Shown: in pieces, positions 1-5,865 of the stretch
Layout: the number at the start of each line of letters is the position of its first letter
Numbering within the stretch: position 1 is the first letter of the stretch
Source of the DNA: JBAYVY01 sp041674345
GTDB lineage: Bacteria > Planctomycetota > Phycisphaerae > Phycisphaerales > Zrk34
Length of the DNA stretch: 10,139 nucleotides
Assembly: GCA_041674345.1 (NCBI GenBank)
Contig: JBAYVY010000106.1
Location: 1-10,139, forward strand
Direction of reading: 5' to 3'
Notes under the pieces: generated by a model
The model's input: the letters and a program-made list of their open reading frames with translations, nothing else
What the model was told of the DNA's origin: nothing
Databases searched by the model: none
Made by a program: the position numbers and the translations under genes

Positions 1-203
1 CCCGGTTCGAGGGATTCCCCGGACTTGAGTTCCTGGGTGCCTCTCCAAATGGTGATCTGGGAAATACCGGTTGCACGAGATACAAGTGCAATTCCACCCC
101 ACCCAATGTCCATTGCCTCTGTGTCGCACCACAGTCGCCGACTGCGTTCCGTCAGAGACGAAACCAGAGCTATGTACTTCACTCGAATCCGTTCGCATAC
201 CAT
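1..203 (-). CDS. ISAzo13-type transposase, N-terminal part (runs off left edge)
   Basis: The minus strand reads from ATG at 203 to the window edge without a stop (67 complete codons). An in-frame TAG lies just upstream, so 203 is the earliest start; GGGAG precedes it with an unusually short spacing of about 2 nt. The residues include LTERSRRLWCDTEA followed by GIALVSRATGISQITI. This matches what I recall of the N-terminal helical/HTH region of ISAzo13-family transposases (LNERQRRLWAAxEA...GGISAVARATGLSRSTI), which recognise the element ends. The catalytic DDE part would lie beyond the left edge. The element's outer end must fall between about 204 and 247, where the PH-domain remnant begins on the other strand. 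I could not define the terminal inverted repeat or a target duplication. The family call is from memory of the motif; whether the gene is intact cannot be judged. Confidence 0.72.
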   Translation of the reverse strand, partial: MVCERIRVKYIALVSSLTERSRRLWCDTEAMDIGWGGIALVSRATGISQITIWRGTQELKSGESLEP

Positions 204-247
204 ATCTCCCTATATCGGCTACCACAGGAAATCACATCAGTTATTCT

Positions 248-568
248 TGCACGGCCGCTTACCAGTGGCTGCGCGTCCGCTGTTGCGTGTTCGAGTTGAC
301 CAGCGAGCGCATCATCAAGCGCGAGGGCATCCTCAGCCGCTCCACCAGTTACCTCGAGCTTTACCGTGTGCGCGACATCTCGCTCGCCGAACCGCTGATC
401 TATCGCATGATCGGCTGCGGCAATCTGGTGCTGCAAACCTCCGACCGTTCGCATCCGACCTTCACGTTCGACGCCATTCATCAACCCCGCGAACTGGAAT
501 CGTTGCTTCGCCACCAGGTCGAACAGATGCGCGCAACGAAAAACGTGAGAGAGGTCGATTTTGAATGA
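248..568 (+). pseudogene. PH-domain (DUF304/YdbS-like, bPH2) protein, 5'-truncated remnant
   Basis: From about 248 the plus-strand frame ending at TGA 566-568 reads as the C-terminal half of a bacterial PH-domain membrane protein. A basic stretch YQWLRVRCCVFELTSERIIK leads into REGILS, then ELYRVRDISLAEP, LVLQTSDRS and the ending NVREVDFE. These are the hallmark blocks of the DUF304/bPH2 fold. Family members normally have one or two transmembrane helices before this block, and these are missing. The open frame continues leftward (to 71), but that part is antisense to the transposase and does not resemble the family, so I do not treat it as coding. The simplest reading is that the IS copy at the left edge inserted into this gene and separated it from its promoter and N-terminus. 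The remaining sequence shows no frameshift or stop, which suggests a fairly recent event. A cytoplasmic PH domain made from an internal start cannot be excluded. Confidence 0.66.
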
Positions 569-594
569 CCTGAAATATCCTCCTCCCCCCCAAG

Positions 595-629
595 CCGGAC
601 CTGAGTCCTCCGGGGCGAAGGTCCGGGTT
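595..629 (+). terminator. Possible intrinsic terminator after the PH-domain remnant
   Basis: CCGGACCT (595-602) and AGGTCCGG (619-626) form a perfect 8-bp stem around a 16-nt loop. The stem can extend by two A-T pairs past one G-G mismatch and is followed by the short T-rich stretch GTTCTTA. It lies 27 nt after the stop codon at 568, the usual place for a Rho-independent terminator, but the U-tract is weak. Confidence 0.35.
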
Positions 630-1048
630 CTTATGACTTCGTGAACGCCCGCACCGCCGCCTCCGGCCCCTGTTTCCGCGTGACGTACACAAACTCGTTC
701 CGCAAGCCGGTCGTCCATCTGCGCCTGGACGACACCGCCGCCGGCCGCTACGGCAAGCACGTGTCGCACGCCGGCTGGTTCAAGGACGCTTCCTGCAACG
801 GACCGGCCTACCGGGGCACGGTGATTCACTGGGCGCACAACTGGATCATCGGCGCGGTGACGTTGCGATCGCCGGCCTGACCGGGGATGCGCTGGGCGTT
901 GCCGGTCCTGTTCGCCCTCTACCGCAAACGCGCCGATTGCACTGCGGCCCATCCGTTCCGCACGCGCCGGCGGATGGCCGCGACGCTGGTCGGCCAAGCC
1001 GTTCAGGTCTTGCCGCGGGTGATTGGGCGGGTCTGCGAGGGCGTGTGA
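620..1048 (+). pseudogene. Degraded DDE transposase fragment
   Basis: The plus-strand frame through 641 reads LRLDDTAAGRYGKHVSHAG, then HWAHNWIIGAVTLRSP, an in-frame TGA at 878-880, and then continues in the same frame with RWALPVLFALYRKRADC and FRTRRRMAATLVGQA up to TGA at 1046-1048. The order LDDT, H-x-x-HNWI, and W-ALPVL-x-LYRK is typical of the middle of IS4/IS701-like DDE transposases (DDE_5 type), where the aspartate in LDDT is the first catalytic acid. The fragment lacks the N-terminus and the later catalytic residues and has at least one internal stop, so it is a relic. There is no convincing start or ribosome binding site. From 1049 to 1193 I see no gene, only a short GCAGGAC duplication at 1108-1121. 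The superfamily call is moderate; the exact IS family is uncertain. Confidence 0.5.
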
Positions 1049-1193
1049 GAAGTTGTTGATCGACGGTCGGTCCCGCGGCTTGCGGAAAATCGCCACTCCC
1101 GCAAACCGCAGGACGCAGGACGCAAGCCCTTGGTGCGTACGGGTTCATGTGAATCGCATCCCCCGATTTGCCGTGATGAACAAGTAAATCGCC

Positions 1194-1757
1194 TCAATCC
1201 CGGATCAAACCCTGCTGAACCGCTTTTCCATCCGTGCCGAATCTCACAAACAGCGTTTCCGAATCCATGCGAAAATAACTCCGATCCGGCTCCAGCAGAT
1301 AATAGATGTCGTCGTTGCAAGCCCCGGTCGGCTCACCGAGCAGTTCGATCACCTGCCGGCGCGGCATTCCCATCAGTCGCCGGTCGCCCATCAGATCATC
1401 CACCATGCACAAACGTGGCGGCCACATGACATCATGCTCCGTCGCGTTTTGATTCCGCCACAACTCGGCGTCAAACTTCCTGCGGTGGACCCAATCCTCG
1501 ACATAACCGCCCAGCAACAGCCAGCCGATCAGAACAACCACCGGCGCGATGGAGCCGAGAATGTAAAACCCGCATCGGACCCGAGGCCCGCTGAAAAATC
1601 GCCAAATCAACACCCACGCCAGCGCGATCCATGACACGAGCATCACCCATTCGACACGGAACTTGATCTCGACGAGAGCGCAAATCATGGTGATAAGCAT
1701 TCCCGCCAGAAAGAAAGACCATCGCTGTTTCCACACATATTCAGTTTGCGATGTCAT
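1194..1757 (-). CDS. Small membrane protein with BamE/SmpA-like C-terminal domain
   Basis: The product is 187 aa. I start it at ATG 1757-1755 because GGAG lies 7 nt upstream (rc of 1764-1767); a longer in-frame reading to 1835 has an arginine-rich, non-conserved extension. There are three predicted membrane helices at about residues 13-29, 36-54 and 64-83. A charged linker and a soluble C-terminal segment (about 118-187) follow, containing GMPRRQVIELLGEP, DDIYYLL and DSETLFVRFGTDGKAV. This pattern (G-M-x4-V-x2-LLG-x-P, then tyrosine-rich strands and a DG turn) resembles the BamE/SmpA-OmlA fold found in many envelope proteins. That is a resemblance only; I do not recognise a named family. The gene is divergent from the pil cluster and separated from it by 163 bp. 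It has no obvious functional link to pili. Confidence 0.68.
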   Translation of the reverse strand: MTSQTEYVWKQRWSFFLAGMLITMICALVEIKFRVEWVMLVSWIALAWVLIWRFFSGPRVRCGFYILGSIAPVVVLIGWLLLGGYVEDWVHRRKFDAELWRNQNATEHDVMWPPRLCMVDDLMGDRRLMGMPRRQVIELLGEPTGACNDDIYYLLEPDRSYFRMDSETLFVRFGTDGKAVQQGLIRD

Positions 1758-1828
1758 GGCGATCTCCGCGGACGGTCGGCTTTGTGACCGCCCCCGACAT
1801 GATGCGAGTATCCTCCGGCGCGGGGTGG

Positions 1829-1857
1829 TTGTCAAAGTTGGTGCGCTGACTCATAAT
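1829..1857 (+). promoter_or_regulatory. Sigma70-type promoter for the pil cluster
   Basis: TTGTCA (1829-1834) and CATAAT (1852-1857) are separated by exactly 17 nt, each with one mismatch to the consensus -35 and -10 hexamers. Transcription would start near 1864, giving a leader of about 57 nt before the pilB ATG at 1921. The -10 box lies inside the 11-bp palindrome CTCAT-A-ATGAG (1850-1860). Wider arms GCTGA (1845-1849) and TCAGC (1866-1870) flank it, so a repressor could compete with polymerase here. The motifs are seen directly; promoter activity is inferred. Confidence 0.55.
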
Positions 1858-1920
1858 GAGCGAGTTCAGCATCGCGGCAAACCGAAATCACCCTCGTCCC
1901 TTCGGACCCCCGGAGTTTGC

Positions 1921-3657
1921 ATGGCACGCAGTCGTAAGAAGATCGGCGAAATACTGGCGAAGTGGGGGATCGTCACCACACAACAAGTCGATGAGGCCCT
2001 GAAGGTCTCGCAGGGATCGGGCAAACGCATCGGGCAGGTGCTGGTCGATCTGGAATACTGCACCGAAGACGACATCGCCAAGGCACTGGCGTCGCAGTAT
2101 GGCCTGGAATACATCGACCTCGACAGCCAGGACGCGATGCGCGCCGCCCATATGGACCTGATGCCGGTGGATTTGGTGAAGAAGTATCTGGTGCTGCCGC
2201 TGGAGAAGAAGGACGGCCGGCTGAAGGTGCTGATTCACGACCCGATGGACTTGGAACTGCTGGACATGCTGCGGTTTCGCATGAATTGCGAGATCGACAC
2301 GGTGATCGGCAGCCGGACCAAGATCAAAAAGTTCATCGACTCGCTGCTGAGCGAAACGCAAAGCACGATCGACGACACGGTGCGACAGTTGTCGATCGAC
2401 AAGGACGGCGGGCGCGGCGAAAGCGACGCGATGATCGCCGCGATGAAAGAGGAGGGGGCCGACGCTCCGATCGTGCGACTGGTGCATAAGATCATTCACG
2501 ACGGCGTGAACCAGCGGGCGTCGGATATTCACATCGAGCCGATGCACGACCGGGTGCGATTGCGCTATCGCATCGACGGCGTGTGCCACGAGCGTGACAA
2601 CATCCCCAAGCGAATGCAGAGTTCGATTCTGACCCGCGCGAAAATCATGTCGGGCATGAAGATCGAGGAACGTCGCATCCCGCAGGACGGTCGCATCAAG
2701 CTGAAGGTCAACGGGGTGCAGATCGACTTCCGCGTATCGGCGTGCCCGGCGTATCACGGCGAGTCGGTGGTGATGCGTATTTTGCGGCCTGATTCGGTGC
2801 GGATCGGCCTGGAAAACCTGGGCTTCGAGCCGGACCATCTGGATGCGTTCAACAAAATCATCAAACGACCGAACGGCATTTTCCTGGTGACCGGGCCGAC
2901 CGGTTCGGGCAAGACGACGACGCTCTATTCGGCGCTGGACGTTCTGAACCGGCCTGACAAGAAGATCATCACCGCGGAAGACCCGGTGGAATACAACTTC
3001 ACGGGCATCAATCAATGTCAGGTGCGGGAGGACATCGGGCTGTCGTTCAGCCGGATTCTGAGGGCGATGCTGCGTCAGGCGCCGAACATCATTCTGATCG
3101 GCGAAATCCGTGACAAGGAAGTGGCGGAAGTGGCGACGCAGGCGGCGTTGACGGGGCACCTGGTGTTCAGCACGCTGCACACGAACGATGCGCCGTCGGC
3201 GATCACGCGACTGATCGACATGGGCGTCAAGCCGTTCCTCGTGGCGTCGAGCATCCAGGCGGTGATGGCGCAGCGTCTGATCCGCATTTTGTGCCCGCAG
3301 TGCAAGGTGCCGGACCCTTCGCCGAATCCTTATTACCTGAAACTGATCGGGGCCGGCGAGCAGGATTTGAAGGATCACACGGTGATGAAGGCGGTGGGTT
3401 GCCCGGCGTGTTCCAACACGGGGTATCGCGGGCGCAAGGCGATTTTCGAGATGATGGTGATGAGCAGCGAGATTCGTGAATTGGCGTTCAAGCGGGCGGC
3501 GACGACGCAGATTCGCAAGGCGGCGATCGCGTCGGGCATGTCGCCTCTGGTGAACGACGGGCGGGTCAAGGTGCTCAAGGGGCTGACCACGCCGGAGGAA
3601 GTGGCGCGGATGGCGCAGGTGGAAGGGATGTCGATGGCGGAGGAGGAAGCGGTGTAA
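1921..3657 (+). CDS. pilB: Type IV pilus assembly ATPase PilB / GspE (first copy)
   Basis: This 578-aa secretion-superfamily ATPase powers pilus or pseudopilus extension at the inner face of the cytoplasmic membrane. I chose ATG 1921 because CGGAG precedes it by 5 nt and homology starts there; the open frame upstream is non-conserved. Residues 7-60 hold two back-to-back motifs (KIGEILAKWG...EAL, RIGQVLVDLE...AL-x2-Q) like the c-di-GMP-binding MshEN domain. The ATPase core has Walker A GPTGSGKT (325-332, Lys331), Asp box AEDPVE (352-357), Walker B LIGEIRD (392-398, catalytic Glu395) and His box GHLVFSTLHT (His413, His420). A zinc-binding tetracysteine (C458, C461, C494, C497) marks PilB/GspE rather than PilT. 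Just before Walker B it reads RQAPN where most relatives have RQDPD. The PilB versus GspE assignment rests on the neighbouring pilT. Confidence 0.93.
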   Translation: MARSRKKIGEILAKWGIVTTQQVDEALKVSQGSGKRIGQVLVDLEYCTEDDIAKALASQYGLEYIDLDSQDAMRAAHMDLMPVDLVKKYLVLPLEKKDGRLKVLIHDPMDLELLDMLRFRMNCEIDTVIGSRTKIKKFIDSLLSETQSTIDDTVRQLSIDKDGGRGESDAMIAAMKEEGADAPIVRLVHKIIHDGVNQRASDIHIEPMHDRVRLRYRIDGVCHERDNIPKRMQSSILTRAKIMSGMKIEERRIPQDGRIKLKVNGVQIDFRVSACPAYHGESVVMRILRPDSVRIGLENLGFEPDHLDAFNKIIKRPNGIFLVTGPTGSGKTTTLYSALDVLNRPDKKIITAEDPVEYNFTGINQCQVREDIGLSFSRILRAMLRQAPNIILIGEIRDKEVAEVATQAALTGHLVFSTLHTNDAPSAITRLIDMGVKPFLVASSIQAVMAQRLIRILCPQCKVPDPSPNPYYLKLIGAGEQDLKDHTVMKAVGCPACSNTGYRGRKAIFEMMVMSSEIRELAFKRAATTQIRKAAIASGMSPLVNDGRVKVLKGLTTPEEVARMAQVEGMSMAEEEAV

Positions 3658-3660
3658 GGG

Positions 3661-3756
3661 AATGTGCGATGTTCAATGTGCGATGTGCAATATAGAAGAG
3701 GCGGAGCCGTGATGGCGACTCGACCGTGATACATTGCACATTGCACATTGCACATT
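3661..3756. repeat. AATGTGC-heptamer inverted repeat in the pilB-pilT gap
   Basis: The left arm (3661-3695) is five 7-nt units close to AATGTGC (AATGTGC, GATGTTC, AATGTGC, GATGTGC, AATATAG). The right arm (3729-3756) is one diverged unit plus three perfect GCACATT units, the reverse complement. The arms can pair in more than one 7-nt register across a loop of about 33-40 nt. The element starts 3 nt after the pilB stop codon and ends immediately before the GGAG ribosome binding site of pilT, so it fills essentially the whole 110-nt gap. Folding in the mRNA would place the pilT start region at the foot of a long hairpin. Confidence 0.88.
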
Positions 3757-3767
3757 GGAGATTATGA

Positions 3768-4880
3768 ATGTCCACGGTTCATATTGATCGTTTGCTGGAG
3801 ACCGTCATCAAGCAGGGGGCGAGCGATATTCATTTGACGGTGGACAAGCCGCCGACGCTGCGATTGCATGGTCGGCTGCGGGAGTTGAAGACGAAGGTGC
3901 TGACGCCGGACGACACGGTGTCGCTGATGAAGTCGATCGCGCCGGAACGGGCGCAGCAGGAATTGCAGGAGGAAGGGACGTGCGACTTCGGATTCGCATA
4001 TGGGGACAAGGCGCGGTTTCGCGTGTCGATTTTCCGTCAGCGCGGCTCGCTGGCGCTGGTGCTGCGTCAGATCCCCACCAAGCTGCTGGGGTTCGACCAG
4101 ATCGGGCTGCCGCCGACGGTGGGGGATTTGATACGCCGGCCTCGCGGGCTGTTTCTGGTGACCGGGCCGACCGGGTCGGGCAAAACCACGACGCTGGCGT
4201 CGATGATTAATTACATCAACGAGACCTACGACCGGCACATCATTACGGTGGAAGACCCGATCGAATACTATCACAATCACAAAAAGTCGATCATCAACCA
4301 GCGCGAAGTGGGCAACGACGTGACGAGTTTCGCCGAGGCGTTGCGGCGCGCGTTGCGGCAAGACCCCGATGTGGTGATGGTCGGCGAAATGCGCGACCTG
4401 GAAACGATCGAAGCGGCGGTTCGCGCGGCGGAAACGGGCCACCTGGTGTTCGGCACGCTGCACACCAACTCCGCCGGCGGAACGATCAACCGCATCATCG
4501 ACGCTTTCCCGGTCGATCAGCAAAACCAGATCCGCATTCAATTGTCCACCTCGCTGATGGCGGTGCTCAGCCAGGCGTTGTTGCCTCGGTGCGACACCCC
4601 CGGCATGGTCGCGGCATTCGAGTTTCTGGTCGTCACGCCGGCCATCGGCAACCTGATCCGCGAAGGCAAGCCGATGAGTTTCATCGACTCGGCGATTCAG
4701 ACCGGCAAGGCGCTGGGAATGCAGTTGCTCGACGACCACCTGTGGCAGATTTACCAGGCGGGCAAGATCACCGCCGAGGAAATGATCGACAAGTCGCGTG
4801 ATCCCAAGTCACTGACGGAAAAAGTCCACCGCGCCGGCGGTCAGGTCGGACGCAGGGATCTGGACGACACGGTCCAATAA
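3768..4880 (+). CDS. pilT: Type IV pilus retraction ATPase PilT
   Basis: This 370-aa protein is the hexameric motor that disassembles the pilus, driving retraction and twitching. ATG 3768 has GGAG (3757-3760) 7 nt upstream; the overlapping ATG at 3764 is out of frame. Motifs: Walker A GPTGSGKT (133-140, Lys139), Asp box VEDPIE (161-166), Walker B VMVGEMRD (203-210, Glu207), His box TGHLVFGTLHT (His225, His232). There is no tetracysteine and no MshEN domain, and the N-terminus (LLETVIKQGASDIHLTV) is the short PAS-like region of PilT. Length is normal for the family. The C-terminal retraction motif, AIRNLIREGK in most PilT proteins, reads AIGNLIREGK here (292-301), an Arg-to-Gly change. PilU is a possible alternative, but position next to pilB and overall similarity favour PilT. 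It is probably cotranscribed with the upstream pilB. Confidence 0.95.
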   Translation: MSTVHIDRLLETVIKQGASDIHLTVDKPPTLRLHGRLRELKTKVLTPDDTVSLMKSIAPERAQQELQEEGTCDFGFAYGDKARFRVSIFRQRGSLALVLRQIPTKLLGFDQIGLPPTVGDLIRRPRGLFLVTGPTGSGKTTTLASMINYINETYDRHIITVEDPIEYYHNHKKSIINQREVGNDVTSFAEALRRALRQDPDVVMVGEMRDLETIEAAVRAAETGHLVFGTLHTNSAGGTINRIIDAFPVDQQNQIRIQLSTSLMAVLSQALLPRCDTPGMVAAFEFLVVTPAIGNLIREGKPMSFIDSAIQTGKALGMQLLDDHLWQIYQAGKITAEEMIDKSRDPKSLTEKVHRAGGQVGRRDLDDTVQ

Positions 4881-4889
4881 CCCGGATTG

Positions 4890-5036
4890 ACCACAGCGGC
4901 ACGAAGGCACGGAGTATGAAAACAGAACAGTAGAACAACCCAACAGCAGAACATCCGGTCGTTGGCCGACTTGTTGTGCTTTTCCGTTGTTTTGATGTTT
5001 TGTTCCCCCCCCTCTGTGCCTCGGTGGCTCTGTGGT
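4890..5036. repeat. Nested inverted repeat downstream of pilT
   Basis: Outer arms 4890-4914 and 5012-5036 (ACCACAG...GGCACGGAG and CTCTGTGCC...CTGTGGT) match at about 20 of 25 positions. Inside them, arms 4921-4958 and 4966-5004, rich in AAC/GTT, pair at roughly 29 of 37 positions, counting two further G-U pairs as mismatches, around a 7-nt loop. The outer arms look like a dispersed element whose antisense translation reads NHRATEAQR, a phrase I remember from spurious ORFs in many environmental bacterial genomes. Six Ts follow at 5040-5045, so the structure may also end pilT transcripts. Confidence 0.8.
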
Positions 5037-5046
5037 TCATTTTTTC
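5012..5046 (+). terminator. Possible terminator of the pilB-pilT unit
   Basis: The right outer arm of the nested inverted repeat is followed after three bases by T6 (5040-5045) and further T/C-rich sequence. Folding of 4890-5036 would place a stable base-paired structure directly before the T-run, about 160 nt after the pilT stop codon. The stem is much longer and less perfect than a classical terminator, so this is a weak call. Confidence 0.35.
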
Positions 5047-5098
5047 TTCCTCTGCTATCTCCTCAGCTTCGGCGGTAAAATGAAATGAGAATGCGGGC

Positions 5099-5219
5099 AA
5101 TCCTGTTCGGCACGGTTTTCGCGCCTTGGACTTACGTCATTTTAAGTGCTTTGATGAACCGGCTGTTCCGCGAAATCAGGATAAAAACGCCTACTGCAAG
5201 GTGCGTGCCGAACAGGATT
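5099..5219. repeat. Perfect 16-bp inverted repeat with 89-nt spacer
   Basis: AATCCTGTTCGGCACG (5099-5114) recurs as its exact reverse complement CGTGCCGAACAGGATT (5204-5219). The octamer AATGCGGG occurs next to both arms, at 5090-5097 and 5222-5229, in direct orientation. The spacer has an open frame reading MNRLFREIRIKTPTAR, but no ribosome binding site or recognisable family. It could be a miniature mobile element, a relic of an IS, or a structured RNA. The repeat is certain; its meaning is not. Confidence 0.7.
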
Positions 5220-5396
5220 GGAATGCGGGTGCTTCCCCTGACTCCACCGACCGCCCTGAATTGAGACCGACGAACAGGTGGCACCGTATCGCTTGGGGCA
5301 TATCCATTGCCGTGGACAGGGTGAATTTAGCGGACTAATCAAACTGACATATGTGTTCAATGCGTTACTGGTTGATTTTCGGAGAATGAATCAATA

Positions 5397-5439
5397 TTGA
5401 ATTGTATGTAATACGTGCTTAATTTTTGCATAGATGCAA
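5397..5439 (+). promoter_or_regulatory. Weak promoter-like pair and palindrome in AT-rich patch
   Basis: TTGAAT (5397-5402) and TAATTT (5420-5425) are spaced by 17 nt. Directly after them is the palindrome TTGCAT-AG-ATGCAA (5426-5439). The surrounding 5340-5530 region is clearly more AT-rich than the rest of the window, as expected for a promoter region. It is a candidate upstream promoter and operator for the second pilB, which begins about 510 nt downstream. The hexamers match the consensus poorly. Confidence 0.25.
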
Positions 5440-5594
5440 TTTTAACCAAATGTCAGCATGAAAATTAGCTGAAAATTGGGGTTGTGTTAGAAGCAAAAAG
5501 ACGATTTAATAATGGTGGCTGAACAGTCCTGAGTTTAGCCGGTTCGGAACGCCGCCCGTCGGCACGCGAGGGGTGAGCGGATCGAGGTCATCAC

Positions 5595-5613
5595 CTGCGG
5601 GGCAACCCCGCAG
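5595..5613 (+). other. Perfect 8-bp hairpin with 3-nt loop
   Basis: CTGCGGGG (5595-5602) and CCCCGCAG (5606-5613) form a perfect GC-rich stem around CAA. No T-run follows, so it is not a normal intrinsic terminator. It precedes the boxA-like sequence by 24 nt and could be a pause site, part of an RNA leader, or a protein site. Confidence 0.45.
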
Positions 5614-5637
5614 TCAAGTAGTTCGCAAACGGACGAA

Positions 5638-5651
5638 AGCTCTTTGACAAT
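5638..5651 (+). promoter_or_regulatory. boxA-like sequence upstream of the second pilB
   Basis: AGCTCTTTGACAAT resembles the rRNA-leader boxA element (TGCTCTTTAACAAT), which NusB-NusE bind in RNA to modify RNA polymerase against termination. It matches at 12 of 14 positions, lies 24 nt after a GC-rich hairpin and 7 nt before a long inverted repeat, and is in the sense orientation for pilB. It also contains TTGACA, the consensus -35 hexamer, but I see no good -10 at 16-18 nt. Confidence 0.3.
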
Positions 5652-5658
5652 CCGGCAA

Positions 5659-5865
5659 CGATTGAAGGAATGTGCAATGTGGGATGTTCCATGTGCAATG
5701 TCCGATGCTGGATGTGGGATGGGGGCTTTGGGAGGGATGATGCACGATGGCGGGAAGCGGGGTTCGCGAAGCCGCAAGCGGCGGGGCGAAATGCAAACCA
5801 CAAGGTTTTTCAGAAACCCCCACAACATCGCACATTGGACATTGAACATGGCGCATTCCCAATCG
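5659..5865. repeat. Long AATGTGC-family inverted repeat upstream of the second pilB
   Basis: The left arm runs from CGATTG (5659) through degenerate 7-nt units (AATGTGC, AATGTGG, GATGTTC, CATGTGC, AATGTCC, GATGCTG, GATGTGG) to about 5720. The right arm (about 5822-5865) is the reverse complement, ending GCGCATTCCCAATCG. The outermost roughly 35 bp pair well, with mismatches mostly at the same positions of the heptamer. The interior of about 100 nt includes GCCG-CAAG-CGGC, a small perfect hairpin. It belongs to the same family as the pilB-pilT gap repeat but is longer and more degenerate. It ends 84 nt before the pilB start. Confidence 0.85.

Noticed and set aside
179..1096. Long open frame (305 codons) on the minus strand
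   Set aside because: It is antisense to the PH-domain and transposase remnants, both of which have recognisable family motifs on the plus strand; its translation is Arg/Gly/Ala/His-rich and resembles no family.
1108..1121. GCAGGAC tandem pair as a third heptamer repeat family
   Set aside because: Only two units without an inverted partner; this is easily expected by chance in GC-rich DNA.
1888..3378. Minus-strand open frame (496 codons) opposite the first pilB
   Set aside because: Same kind of antisense shadow; no motif, and the plus-strand product is an unmistakable ATPase.
3768..4880. PilU instead of PilT
   Set aside because: The gene sits next to pilB, keeps a near-complete AIRNLIREGK motif and has the general PilT layout; there is no second retraction ATPase in the window to contrast with.
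5126..5338. Possible 70-aa gene between pilT and the second pilB
   Set aside because: No ribosome binding site, no known motif, and it overlaps an arm of the 16-bp inverted repeat.
5530..5660. c-di-GMP riboswitch upstream of the second pilB
   Set aside because: c-di-GMP control would fit the MshEN ATPases, but I cannot find the conserved GEMM core (such as GACGCAAAGCC with a tetraloop-receptor pair); only a simple hairpin and a boxA-like sequence are visible.
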